Assembly (NCBI GenBank): GCA_021234155.1
Contig: JAJEKV010000066.1
Coordinates: forward strand, 4,237,333-4,301,332
Source: Isoetes taiwanensis
Taxonomy: Eukaryota > Streptophyta > Lycopodiopsida > Isoetales > Isoetaceae
Length of the DNA stretch: 64,000 nucleotides
Reading direction: 5' to 3'
This document shows positions 1 to 11,099 of the stretch, in pieces. Position numbers and translations under genes: made by a program. The notes under the pieces were generated by a model. It saw nothing but the letters and a program-made list of their open reading frames with translations. It searched no databases and was not told the origin of the DNA. The first letter of the stretch is position 1. Every line of letters starts with the position of its first letter.

Positions 1-2430
1 GGTTTAATGCTCTGAGTTTAATGTTTTGGGTCTAAATTTTAACCTGGGGACGCTTTTTGATACTGCATTTTGTAGGTTCTAAGAAACATGGGCTCCCAAA
101 ATTATAGGGCGCCAAGGAACAAGTTCACAGGTCTGAGACAAGGTAAGCCAATTGTTCTTTTTGCATGTATACATTTTCTTGCCTCTGAGCAAACAATAAT
201 GATGGAGCTCTTCCCCATTTTTAAATCGAGCTCAGTCTTAGATACCTAACTTTCATGGTATGTTTTCTACCTCTAAGCGTTAACTTTCTTCTAAGTGTTT
301 CACTTTTGTTTCAGATTTATTAAATGCATTGTGTTTTGAGTTTTATTCCATGTCTGCTGTGGCAACACGTTAAAAATAAGAATGATGCATGATGCTCTAT
401 TTATCAAGATAATCATCAAAAGGTCTTGCTCACAGGCACTTTGGTTTTACAGGAAAGAGGCCTTGGATGTTTTTTACGTATATGATGCATGCAATAGCCT
501 TTGTAAATGTAAACCGTTGTCGTAATTATTCATGAGGCTTTAGTTTTGTTGAGTTAAATTTTACTCTTGAACACGTTAGCTTGCTTCGGTCCCCACACAA
601 AGAGTGATGCTTTTCTTCACCTACTTAGAGATTGATATATATTCTTTCTAACCTTTGGTAATATGGATGAGGCAAAAAAGCGCTTTTGAAATGCTTTTCA
701 GGTTTGGTAGGATATAGCCTTGGCAAATTTGTAGCAACGAGACCTATCTGTTTGAATCCATATTAGAAGAACTTAGCTTGATAGAGGAAAATTAAGGCGA
801 CCTAAGTCGTTGAGACAATGGAGGATAAGCAAGAAGGCATGTTGTAAATTTAAATCATAGATCAATGGCTTGGTTCTGCAGAGTGTAAAATGGGACTATT
901 ATTTGCTCAAAAGCGATATCCTACCTATTTTGTAGCAACAAAACTAAGTTCCCCAAGGTTAAGGTATGCTTTTAGCAAGATAACTTATTGTTCCTCCTAA
1001 AAGCTTCTATTGCCCTTTGTAACTTTTGTTCCTTTGAGGGTTAGGGTTTGATAAGTCATTTGATCCGATTGAGCACAACTTTATTTTATTGTGGAGTATA
1101 GGAGTAAGATCGGAGAAAGCAAAGTTAAAAATCATGCATCTCCTGAAATGTAAGGTTTCCCCGGCTAAAAGTTTTTGTTGTGATATTACGCAAATTCAAG
1201 GCATCATGATGAGACACCTTATTAAGGCACATTTTTTGAGCCCACGTTAAGGGACATAAGATGAGAAGCTAGAGCCGAGTTTCGCAGCTAATCAGCAGAG
1301 GAGTTTCTACAACTTCCTTCGTGGTTCCTTCGTGGTTTTTCATGAAAAGTATTTGCTTTACCTATCAGCTCCTTTGCAGTTGAATCAAGTGTTCATTTGT
1401 ACTTTTTTCAATAGGTTGAGTCTTTGGAGGTGGAGAAACTATCATAAGGGATGTCTTGGAGGTGAGCATAGAAAGGTCCTACAAATCTTGCATTGTGACC
1501 TATGCCAAGTGATCCTTATTTTAAGTGATCCTTATATACTCAAAGTGGAGAGAGAACCCTTGCAACAAAACTAGAAGTCTTTGATCCCGAGTTGGGAACT
1601 AATACATCAAGTGCCGAGGGCTTTTTTCTAACATTTTTCCGAATTTTCTAAGTTTGTATGAGATCTAGATATTTTCCTTATGAATGTGACGCACAATTTC
1701 AGCAATGACATCACATCCAAGCATAAACGAGCTACAAACAGGCTACAAAGCAAACAAGTTAATGCATTGCTTAGAGTTTTATTCTAACACAAAGAGTGAA
1801 GGAAATTTATGCATAGAGCTCAAATTGAAAGCTAAATAAATGGAAATATCACGAAAATATAGTATGATGGGAATTTCTAAAAACACATCAACAAAGAGAT
1901 TCTATGGCCATGAAAAATGTAATTCACCATCAACAAAGAGAATTGCTGGCATCAAAATAACACAGAGAATGTAATTCATGCTTGCTAGAATATTGTGCAA
2001 AAACGAAAAAGAAAAAGCAAATTAATTCATTTGCCAACATTATCTTCAAATACATCTATATCATCCTTAACATGTATGGAGCATTTTGACTAAAACTAAG
2101 TTATGGTAAGTAGATATAGTAATACAATGCAAATGTCAATGCAACATTCACCATTAATTCAGATGCAACATACACTGTTAATTTAGATGCAACATACACC
2201 GTTAATCCGCATCTTTCGCATGCCCTTCTCTCCTCCCATTCCCTTTACAATTTTTTAGAAGTCATATTTCTTACTACAAACTTTTAGTGCTCTCAATCTA
2301 ATATGGCAAGACTTACGCATATGCATTGAAGCTAAATGCAGATGCATAACTACATGCACAACGCATATTACCATAATTATGCAACATTGAAGTATAATAT
2401 CACAAGAATAATAATATAACATTTGCTCGA
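1..2430. other. AT-rich sequence, no gene recognised
   Basis: I see only short spurious ORFs here, with no domain, RNA gene or mobile-element end. From about 2139 to 2205 there is a small tandem repeat of roughly 25 bp (three imperfect copies of GATGCAACATACAC.GTTAAT). This stretch may be the interior of the Helitron that ends at 3079, but its 5' end cannot be fixed. Confidence 0.5.
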
Positions 2431-2437
2431 CTAACGT

Positions 2438-2473
2438 CTGGCAATGCCAGGCACATGCATTTCAAGTCATGCA
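2438..2473 (+). repeat. Degenerate Helitron-like 3' hairpin
   Basis: A short hairpin CTGGC-AAT-GCCAG (2438-2450) is followed at the usual distance by CATTTCAAGT. It resembles, in decayed form, the hairpin and CATTTACTAGT found at 3050-3080. It may be an older end of the same Helitron family. The CTRR terminus itself is not intact, so this is a weak call. Confidence 0.3.
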
Positions 2474-3049
2474 TGTAAGTCAAAAGTCGCCAAATGCCTA
2501 AAGAGTGACAAGATTTATCACGTCTTGAAGTCTTACTTTTGTTATGCGCGCTCTAGGGGCATGGTATCATTGGAAATGAAAATACCACTCTCATGTGCAA
2601 TGTGCATGGGGTAGCAAGCATGGACACCTCCATCATTGTGTTGGCCATTGTTCACCAAATCGTATGTGGAAATGCATCCTTGGAATTGAAGTCAATCTTC
2701 TAGAATTTCCAGCACAAAGTCAATTGTTTTGATCTTTATTTCTTAGCTTACAATTGCTACAAGCAAAAACAATTTTGAACCTTGCCCATCCTCATTTGTA
2801 CTTCCTTTTCTATGTGCATTTTTTTTTGTGATTGACTTCAACTTATATTTTTTAAGAAAAAGGCTTCTTGAAGTTTGTCCATCCTCATTTTGCACTTCCT
2901 ACTTGCTACATGGTTAATTGTGGGAGGCCAATTTGTAATTATCAACTCAATATCATGAATATTAGCGACTCTAGAAACAATATATAGAATCGATATAAGT
3001 TCTAATATTTCCTAATATCATAAAGTCTTTAAGGCACATCTAGACATAT

Positions 3050-3079
3050 GCCCGGCAACGCCGGGCACACATTTACTAG
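3050..3079 (+). mobile_element. Helitron 3' terminus (copy 1)
   Basis: A perfect 17-nt hairpin (GCCCGGC-AAC-GCCGGGC, 3050-3066) is followed nine bases later by CTAG (3076-3079) and then T. Helitrons, rolling-circle DNA transposons, end in a GC-rich hairpin followed by CTRR and insert between A and T, so this fits a plus-strand 3' end. The same 30-bp terminus recurs at 6805-6834, which supports a true family end. The 5' end (TC) of this copy was not found, and no Rep/helicase coding sequence is visible, so it is presumably non-autonomous. Confidence 0.75.
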
Positions 3080-4741
3080 TCTACTTACTTAAATTGTGTC
3101 TGGGGGGTGTGTCCTTTTTTTTCCGGCCGCCGGTGGACATCCAAATCCGGCCAAAAAGCGAAATTTTGTGATCAGAAAACGTAAATCCGGCAAGTTAGAT
3201 TTTTAGGGCAAGGGTCGGTCGAGTAATTTCTATATGTTTTTTTCCCAGCTAGGCCCTAACGGATGGAATAATTTTTTGGACTGCCTCCCCGCCATAGTCG
3301 GGATGCCGCCTCTTCATTCACTCAAAATGCTTTCAAAACTTGCTTTCCGGCATTGCTTTGGCGCCCACATCGCAGGCTAGAGCTGCTTCAGGTACATATC
3401 TCCCCTCTCTCCTCCATTTCGTCTGCTCCTCCATTTTGTCTCAACTGCTAATCGGATAGCGGGCTGGAGCTTCAGATTTAACATCCAGGTAGGCTGCGTA
3501 GTGGTAAATATGCTTTCTCTGTGTGTGGCTTTCGTTTTTCTATGAATGTGGCTGCCTATTTAACGGGCATACCTTTTAAGACAAGATGATTCATTGCAGG
3601 TGTGTTATATGCATTTAAAGGACATAGTTTCTTTGCTTTTTGCAGCATCAATATGGTTCTATAGTCTGCAAATGCCCCAGTATCTAGAATGATATCGGGT
3701 CCTAGCATGCTGGAAATCCTATTGCTAAAACGGTTTTGCATTAAGGCCAAGTTTTGCATTAAGGATTGCGTCTTTGCAGGAGCACTTGACGATTGCAGTG
3801 GTATCCAGCATAGAGATAACAAATTCGACAGCAACATGGAAGTTTAGGCATACAAGAGATAGTTTGATAGAGACTGAAGATGGCAGATTGCCAACATCCC
3901 TTCTCTTTGTAGGTGCAGACAAGCCAATGGTAACTCAATCTACATCTTAATATATTTTTTTGCAACAGAGATTTAAAATCTTTAGCATGCAAACCTTTGC
4001 CAGCTTTTGGGAGTTATAAGTTGCAAGCCTTTGTCAGCTTTTGGTAGTTATAATTTGATGAAACTGCTTGGCTATAGACTGAATCACTGTTTCCAGCTTA
4101 TTCATTCTAGAATACTTTTCAGTTTTTTTATTTCCTGCAATGCATAGATGCACAAAAAGACCCACGATTTTTTCATCTTTGGTAGGACTCCATTTGGAGC
4201 TGAGGCCGTTCCACTATTTCTAGCATGCATCCTTTTCTCATGCCTTGCAAAGCCTAGATCCAAATGTTATGTTGGTTCATTTCTTTCATTTGTTGCCCTG
4301 CTCTTCTACTGCTGATGTTTCTTTTTGAATGTAGAACCCAAGAGAACTATCTGATGCAATCTTGCCATGGTGTTGGAATAAGCATGATGATCGGGTGTAA
4401 CCTGGAATTTCTGATGCAGTCGGCTTCATCCCTGACCTACTAACCAGGGCGTCTGCAGAGATACCACTATTATTTCCATTACCACCTAATCATGATACAG
4501 ATCACTAGCAATAGTTGAGCTCTTAGCCAGAAAGTACCTCCACAAAATGCAGATTAAATTGTCTGAGCCAGGTCCATTGTTAAAACGGCAAGGTACATAT
4601 TGCAGTCTGTGCAAGGTCTTTTGCTTGGTGTTATCAGAGTTCCCTTTGTTATCAGAGCGTCAAAATGTAGATATAGATGCTTGCTGTTATGTTAGAGTTT
4701 CTGCATTAACTCTGCTTCTGTTTGCATTTGTCACTTAGCAT

Positions 4742-4819
4742 TTGTCACTGTTTGCATTTGTTGGTTACCTTGCATTTGGGGAAGAAACAATTGACATCAT
4801 TACTCTCAAGTTGCCATAG
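4742..4819 (+). pseudogene. Possible amino-acid transporter exon fragment
   Basis: In one frame this short stretch reads FAFVGYLAFGEETIDIITL followed by KLP and a stop. The pattern GYLAFGE.T.DIIT matches a membrane segment and loop typical of plant AVT-type (Aa_trans family) vacuolar amino-acid transporters. Only about 25 residues are recognisable, with no neighbouring exon and a stop straight after. It therefore looks like a gene fragment, possibly carried by the surrounding Helitron. The identification rests on one motif and could be chance. Confidence 0.35.
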
Positions 4820-5745
4820 GGAAGTTGTAATTATATCTGTAATTCTTTTAGGGCTTCCCATTTTTAAGGGTAGGCTTACAATAAAGGGATTTCTGACACA
4901 AATCTGAGGATCTTAGTGAGAACTTTGGGTTGATTTGTTTGTACCTGGCGCATAAATAAAACATGTTCTCCTCTTGCATGCAGCATCAAATGTCTAGCCA
5001 GTTTGGAACAAAAATTCCAAATGAACAATTTCTGTTGGCAGATACCTATAGCCATAACATCCTGTTATATTGTATATCATATTAAAGGTAATGAACAATT
5101 TGTTTGACCCATCTTTCCTAATTACAGATTCCTTGATGGAGGATGTCCTGTTCTCTGCTTTGTAGATTATATCAGTCTACATGAAGTATAGGGTAGAAGT
5201 ACACAAAAATTCTTGACTGAAAGTGGTGTTTTCGTACATGTTTGTTTGAGACACATGTTTTTGCGGATCTTATGCTCCTGGAGTTTTGTGATCAAGTTAA
5301 GATGTTATTTTTTGTGATTGTAACAATGATACTTTTTGAAGCTGTGTTGCATCTGACTTACTTTAGATAATATGTACTTGATCCAGATATACTCTGATCT
5401 ACAGGTTTTAAGTGTATGGAGACATGGTGTTTTTATTTCATCTATTTGATATTTCTTATTGTTAGAAATATGTTGTTTTCTTTTATGTTTGGCAATTGAA
5501 AGTTAACATCTTGAGAATAAAGATTGTAAAATATGCTATTCTCTTTATGAGCCTGTAGTCAATGCTTGAAGGTTAAATATATTTTGATATTTGGATAAAG
5601 ATGGTTTTGCCTGTGCATCTTTTAACATGTGCTAAGTTTCCCTCTTTTAGGTTTGGCCGAGTTTAGATGAACCATTATTGCAGGATCTTTATAGGGGCAA
5701 GCAGAAGAACATCACATAGAAGAACATCACATAACTGACATTTTG

Positions 5746-5921
5746 CTTATAGGTCTTCAAGCATACCAACATGTTTATTGCCTTTGTCTTGAATGTAGAC
5801 AATTGGTGCTTATAGGTCTTCAAGCATACCAACATGTTTATTGCCTCTGTCTTGAATGTAGACAATTGGTGCTTATAGGTCTTCAAGCATATCAACACGT
5901 TTGTCTTGAATGTAGACAACT
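5746..5921. repeat. 63-bp tandem repeat, about 2.8 copies
   Basis: The unit begins GCTTATAGGTCTTCAAGCAT and ends near GAATGTAGACAATTGGT. Two copies are almost identical, and the third lacks about 20 bases in the middle. ORFs read through the repeat on both strands and give repetitive peptides, which are by-products of the repeat. Confidence 0.85.
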
Positions 5922-6804
5922 TCCCTACATTAGGGTTAAAAGGCATTGACACATATCCCTACTCAAAAGTCCAATATTGACACACACCCATACATATACT
6001 ACATCTATAAGACATCATTTGCTAACATTGTCAATGTCTTGAACACATGAAGTATCACGCCATTGGCGAATGTTGTCTAGCATGGACAGACCTTATGACC
6101 ATATTTGCCCCTACATAGCCCGCCATCTTCGGGCATTGTTTTGAAGAAATATCCACTATGATTTAAAAATTGTCTATATTTGAGCTAAGAATGTTGTTTT
6201 CTTTGGAAGGCTTGGTTGCTATACATCACTTAGTCGCAAGTATAGTGATATACTATATAACACTTGCTAATGAGAGGCTAATGAATGACCTTGCATGCAA
6301 ATTGAATGTAGTTTGGTCTTTGAAAACGACGCAATAAATTACATGCAAGAATGCAATAGTCACAACTAAACAAACAATATAAATGGATGAGGTATCATAA
6401 AAGAGTGCAATCGATCAATACTGCATGCAAAGATGCATGGACATCTTTTTGGGAGCGTTTATAACCATAAGAATACAATATGGAATTATAATTGTGAGCT
6501 ATTAAATGCCCATAAACGCATGCTCTAAAAGAAGCGTGACAACGCTAGACACACTTTTACTATTATTCACAAGCAACTCCAACCATTTTGAACACTCTGA
6601 GTTTGATTTAAACAACTCAAGTTCATGCGCGATTCGAGTTAGCACACAACTATTTATCTTGCGACATAACGAACACACCCCGGGCCCCGCCCCCGTGGAC
6701 CAGTCTTATATGGAAGGAAGACACACCACCACTTATGTCCAGCAACGGAGTATGTCCACCACACGCCAGTTAAAGCGGAGTAAAAGCACATGCCCAGGAC
6801 ATTA

Positions 6805-6834
6805 GCCCGGCAACGCCGGGCACCCGTTTACTAG
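6805..6834 (+). mobile_element. Helitron 3' terminus (copy 2)
   Basis: Hairpin GCCCGGC-AAC-GCCGGGC (6805-6821), spacer CACCCGTTTA, CTAG (6831-6834) and flanking T. It differs from the copy at 3050 only in the spacer. Immediately to its right lies the decayed Copia gag fragment, so this Helitron inserted next to, or in, that element. Confidence 0.75.
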
Positions 6835-6859
6835 TTTGGTTTTAAAAGGCGTTTGGCTC

Positions 6860-7063
6860 TATTGCGTGCGAAAACGACTACGTCATGTGCATTGTGCATA
6901 TATTAGCCACTGGATCACATATCCATGTATTTCCATTCCCCCTAACCCTCTTGCATTTCCAGTTCATGCAATTTCTTGCCAAGCAAGACTCTGTTTACAA
7001 CAGTGCTTAGGCGTATCTTTTGGTAAGAATAGCCTAAGCCTCCCTTGTTGTTGCAGCATCCTT
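6860..7063 (-). pseudogene. Downstream part of an older Copia gag, interrupted
   Basis: Read on the minus strand from 7063 leftward, the sequence gives KDAATTREA, a stop, then AILTKRYA and, after a frameshift, VNRVLLGKKLHELEMQEG. This follows the consensus order of Copia gag (retrotransposon capsid; typically ...EAW..L...Y....L...L..LKM.EG). It continues the gag N-terminal part found at 11776-12056, on the other side of the inserted Copia element. Stops and frameshifts show that it is dead. The motif match is seen directly; joining the two halves into one former gene is inference, well supported by the 5-bp target duplication between them. Confidence 0.65.
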
Positions 7064-7734
7064 TGATAGAAATTCAAGGCAATAAAATAGACCCAATCTA
7101 TGCTTAGGCTTACCGGACAAATTCTCCTTCGCAGCAAAACTTCTCCGATTAAAATATCTACGTAACAAAGGCGCGCGGTACTGCGGCGGGATCAACCACA
7201 AAGCAACACCCAATCTGGATTCTCAATCCGGTTTCTCCAATCCTCAGCTATCCGACTGCAACACTCAGTCCTATCTTGAGGCTGGGAATTGAACCCAATT
7301 ATATTTCCATTACTCAACCTCCAACAATCACGGCTCATGCAATCTTGCTTCCAATACTCCTTCTGCTACAAGACAGGGCACTAGAAGATTTCGGCAACAA
7401 TCGAATTTCCTTCCTCAACCAAATTAATTTCGGCCCGAGCCAATTCCGGCTAACTCTGCCTTCTCCTGTTTCGTTCACCCTATTCTGTTATTTTCATGCG
7501 CATTTTTCTCCAAGCCTCCTGCCGGTTTTATCTATCACGACAGTAAGATCCCTCCCTGTATACTCAAAATCCTGCGCCCCATCTCCACATCCGACCTCTC
7601 CTTCTATATATCTGCGCTGCACCGACTTTCTCCTCCTTTTCCTTTTTTTATTTGTTGCCACGTCATCCCAAACAATTTAGACTCCAAACATTAAAACTCT
7701 AACATCTCTAAATGCTGGATGCAGATTTCCAACA
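7064..7734 (-). repeat. Copia 3' LTR
   Basis: It is 671 bp and collinear with 11100-11770. On the minus strand it starts TGTTGGAAATCTGC and ends CTATCA. A TATATA-like box lies around 7603-7613 within the sequence shared by both LTRs; as the downstream LTR here, it would supply the polyadenylation region. Confidence 0.95.
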
Positions 7735-7743
7735 CTCCCCCTC
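7735..7743 (-). promoter_or_regulatory. Copia polypurine tract
   Basis: GAGGGGGAG on the minus strand directly abuts the 3' LTR. This is where plus-strand DNA synthesis is primed in LTR retrotransposons. Confidence 0.85.
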
Positions 7744-7752
7744 AGCCAGCAT

Positions 7753-8199
7753 TTATCTTCCTGTGATCCCAATGTCTTTTCTAAATTGTAGATGTTTTCC
7801 TTCATTCAATGCCTTCGTTAAAATATCTGCTTGTTGTTTACCTGTAGCTATATATTGCAAGTCAATTTCACCTCTGGCAACTATTTCCCTGATGTAATGG
7901 TAATGAAGATCAATATGCTTCGTCCTCGAATGCAAGACAGGATTCTTGGCAATGGCAATGCAACTCTTATTATCGCAATATAATTTTGTTGGGCATGACT
8001 GCTTTTCTCCTAATTCATTCAATAATCGCCTCAACCAAACAATTTCTCTGCTTGCCAAAGATGCAGATACATATTCAGACTCTGCGCTAGACATCGCCAC
8101 ACAGTTCTGTTTCTTGCTACACCATGAGATAACTGTTCCGTTGAGTTTACACAGGTACCCTGTTGTGGATTTATGCGTTCGTCTAAGTCTCCAGCCCAA
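7753..8199 (-). pseudogene. Copia RNase H domain, broken from RT
   Basis: The 148-residue frame carries the Copia RNase H signatures: KSTTGYLC near the start, SSAESEYVS in the middle, then LYCDNKSCIAIAKNPVLHSRTKHID and IATGKQQADILTKAL near the end. RNase H removes the RNA strand of the RNA-DNA hybrid during reverse transcription. The domain should be fused in frame to the reverse transcriptase at 8606-10474. Here the linking region lies in other frames with stops, so pol is interrupted at least twice. The C-terminus ends normally, ten bases before the polypurine tract. Confidence 0.9.
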
Positions 8200-8375
8200 T
8201 GCATCAGTATAGCCGGTTAATTACTTCGCATAACCGACCACCTCGGGATTTTTGTCGTGACTTCTAGTATAACAGATTCCAAGGCGCAACGCATTACCCT
8301 TTAGATACCTAAGAACCCATTTAGTCTGCAATCCAATGTTCCCGGCTGGATTATTCAAATATCTACTCAATAAAT

Positions 8376-8612
8376 TTATTTTGCAAATGCAATGTTACGG
8401 TCTAGTGGCATTTGCCGCATTATAGCAAACTCCCGACAAGTTTCCTGTATGGTATTCTTTGCATTTTTCTGTTTGTCTTCAATAGTCACAGGAGACATAT
8501 CTCCACATATTCTCTTATTAACCACCAAAGGAGTTGGTACTGGCTTACACTCTGTCATAAAGAAATCATCCAAAGATTTTCTAATACCACATGCACGTGT
8601 TAAGATCAACAC
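8376..8612 (-). pseudogene. Copia RT-RNase H linker, frameshifted
   Basis: This 78-residue frame continues the C-terminal part of Copia reverse transcriptase. It reads IRKSLDDFFMTECKPVPTPL, the usual segment after the fingers/palm region (ML..F.M.DC.PV.TPL), in a different frame from the upstream RT. From about 8520 leftward the similarity becomes poor. It shows that pol has a frameshift near 8610. Confidence 0.75.
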
Positions 8613-10474
8613 CCCAAATTTTGTCTATCTCTATAAACCTCCATACCCAAAAGTTTCTTCAAGCCACCGAGATCACTCATTTGAAATCTATTTTTCAAAA
8701 TATCTTTGCAATCATCTAAAATACTTCGATCACTTGCGCTCATAACACAATCATCAACATATAAAGCAATAATGCAGAACTTACCATCTACTTTCTTTAT
8801 GTACAAGTTACCCTCACTTTCTAATTTCTCGAATCCTTGAGATAATAGAAACCCATTTATGCATACATACCATTGTCTAGCCGCTTGCTTAAGCCCATAC
8901 ACTGCTTTCTTCAATTTGCAGACTTTGTTACCTTGCACCTCAAAACCAACTGGCTGCTCCATATAGATCTCTTCATCCAAATCTCCATTCAGGAATGCAG
9001 TCTTTACATCCATATGATCAAGTTCCAAGTCATGCTCTACTGCTAAAGCAATTAAAGCTCGCAAACTTGTTAGCTTGACAATAGGAGAAAATGTATCATG
9101 ATAATCCTTACCATACTTCTGTGTAAAACCACGAGCTACAAGTCTTGCTTTGTACCTTTCAATTTTCCCGTCCGGTCCTTTCTTTAATTTGAAAATCCAC
9201 TTACATCCGACCACATTCTTCTCCTTCGGTCGAGGTGCAAGATCATAGGTACCTGTACGTCCGAATGACTCGAGTTCTTCACACATAGCCTTCCTCCACT
9301 TATCTGCATCTATTGATTTGATAGCTTCATCATATGTTTTAGGCTCCATGACGCTTGACACGGTAGGTGGCCGTTGCTCCCGTGTGCTGCCTCCTAATTC
9401 ATACTCTTTAAATCTTGATGGTGGCCTACGCTCACGAGTACTTCTACCATGCTCATTTCTCCCATACAGTGATGTATCAAAAGATACTTCCTGCTTCAAT
9501 CTTTCTGCATCACTTCTATGCAAATGAATTTCTTCCACGGACGGCTCTTCTGCACTTACAGGTTCTAATTCTTCTGCCTGTTCTTCAGTCTGCTCTTCCA
9601 AGCTTATCTCCATACTTCGATCTTCTAGTTCTGATATTCCGCCTTCCGGTTGCTCCTCCACATCATTATCTTCTACCTCTTGAGCCTGTACAATTTCTAT
9701 CGGATGTTCTTCCTTTTCTATGTCATCGTCATCATCGTCAAACCAACCTATTGGAGCCCAGGGTTGATTTTTTTCCTTTCTCCGTGCCAAACTTTGTGTC
9801 ACAACTCTATCTCTATAGAACTTAGTTTCATCAAACACCACGTCTCGACTTACATAGATCTTCCTAGTTTTGGGATCATACAATCTGTATCCCTGCCCCT
9901 CATAACCAACAAGATAAGTCTCTATGCTTCGATCGTCTAACTTGGATCGCAATTCTTCGGGTACATGCATATATGCTAAACAACCATATGCACGTAATCT
10001 TTCCACAGACTGTTTTTTTCCAGACCACACCTCCTCAGGAATTCTTCCTTCAATACCAGACGACGGTAACTTGTTCTGGATATAGCATGCAGCTTGTACT
10101 GCTTCTGCCCACAAATAGTTTGGTAATCCTGCATGCTTTAACATAGATCTTACTGCATCCATAAGAGTTCTGTTCTTTCTCTCGGCAATACCGTTCTGCT
10201 GCGGGGTATGCCTACAAGTAAATTGACGTCGAATCCCCTTCTCACGACAAAACTGCATGAATGCCCCAGACATATATTCTCCCCCTGAATCTGAGCGCAA
10301 GCGCTTCAACTTCCTAGACGTCTCTCGTTCTGCTTCTGCCTGATACAATTGAAATGCCTGGAATGCTTGATCCTTTGATTTCAAAAAATAACACTTCGTC
10401 CTCCGAGAAAAATCATCTATGAATGTCATAAAGTATTTTTGCCACTCATACTTTGAACACGCATCGGACCACAC
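8606..10474 (-). pseudogene. Copia integrase and reverse transcriptase
   Basis: This long open frame (622 codons) begins inside the integrase core. FIDDFSRRT is at about residues 17-25, LRSDSGGEY at about 59-67 (second catalytic Asp), and NGIAERKNRTL at about 94-104 (catalytic Glu). An acidic linker follows (WFDDDDDDIEKEE, about 245-257). The reverse transcriptase starts near 385 with W..AM.EEL, followed by KWIFKLKKGPDGKIERYKAR, LDHMDVKTAFLNGDL and YGLKQAARQWY, and reaches the catalytic LYVDDCVM near 575. The enzyme copies element RNA into DNA in cytoplasmic particles, and integrase inserts the product. The first integrase Asp (HSDLCGP) lies just upstream in a disrupted stretch, and the frame ends without RNase H, so this is a fragment of a formerly continuous pol. 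Confidence 0.95.
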
Positions 10475-10536
10475 AAGTCACTATGCACCAAATTCAAAAT
10501 TCTAATGTTTTAGCAACACGAGGCGGAAAAGTGTTT

Positions 10537-11076
10537 CTAGTCCGCCTTCCCAAGCATACACCCATGGCATATTCTATGTTCACTTACATCTATGTTGGTA
10601 AGCAAACCCTCTACCAATTCATGTTTGCTCATGATTTTTATAGTCCCATCACTCACATGACCACACCTCAGATGCCACAATTCTAGAGAGCTAATACTCC
10701 CAATACAAGGAAAAGCATCCAAACAATATAATTTACCCCTTCTTCTAGCATATATATTTCTACCATTACCCACCATTTCGCAACGAGATGCATCAAAGTT
10801 TACTTTGTACCCTGCATCTACCAAGTCTGCTACTGAAATTAAATTGAACAACATACCAGGAGTATACAATACGTTTTCCAGACTCACTTTCTCTTCACCA
10901 TTGTGAAAGAACTCCAAATTTCCGCAACCCTTGACTTCATGTAAATTACCATTTCCCATTTGTACGCAAGGGGTATCAGGCTCCTTTAATTTCTTTATCA
11001 ACTTCTCTGATGCAATAACGGTTCTTTCTGCCCCGGAATCAATAGTCAAAGAAACTGCTGCTGAATCTTTTTTCAT
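10537..11076 (-). pseudogene. Copia protease and GAG-pre-integrase domain
   Basis: The 179-codon frame opens with the retroviral-type aspartic protease motif DSGAERTV at residues 13-20; the family usually reads DSGAS or DSGAT. It ends with the GAG-pre-integrase HHCC region: LWHLRCGHVSD near 133 and ICHGCMLGKAD at the end. A TAG stop directly follows, and the next residues of integrase lie in other frames. No gag precedes it: the ATG at 11074-11076 is nine bases from the primer binding site, where about 1 kb of gag is normally found. Protease matures the polyprotein in autonomous Copia elements; here the product would be useless without gag. Confidence 0.9.
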
Positions 11077-11085
11077 GGCGAACCT

Positions 11086-11098
11086 GGCTCTGATACCA
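11086..11098 (-). promoter_or_regulatory. Copia primer binding site (tRNA-iMet)
   Basis: TGGTATCAGAGCC on the minus strand, one base from the LTR end, complements the 3' end of plant initiator tRNA-Met, the usual Copia primer. Confidence 0.95.
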
Positions 11099-11099
11099 A

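Larger units (their letters stand above)
3080..6834 (+). mobile_element. Candidate non-autonomous Helitron (copy 2), 5' end uncertain
   Basis: The 3' end is clear: hairpin GCCCGGC-AAC-GCCGGGC at 6805-6821, then CTAG at 6831-6834 followed by T. The sequence straight after copy 1 reads TCTACTTAC, and Helitrons begin with TC, so copy 2 may start at 3080 in a head-to-tail arrangement; this start is inference. The interior holds no Rep/Hel ORF. It has splice-like signals around 3390-3500, a possible captured amino-acid-transporter exon (4742-4819) and a 63-bp tandem repeat (5746-5921). Helitrons often carry host gene pieces, which suits this content. Confidence 0.5.

Noticed and set aside
1-3000. 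A host gene upstream of the first Helitron end
   Set aside because: No ORF above 80 codons, no domain and no convincing exon chain.
5689-5952. Repetitive ORFs on both strands
   Set aside because: They are produced by the 63-bp tandem repeat having a length divisible by three.
9318-9940. Plus-strand ORFs of 69-136 codons
   Set aside because: They are antisense shadows of the Copia integrase-RT frame.
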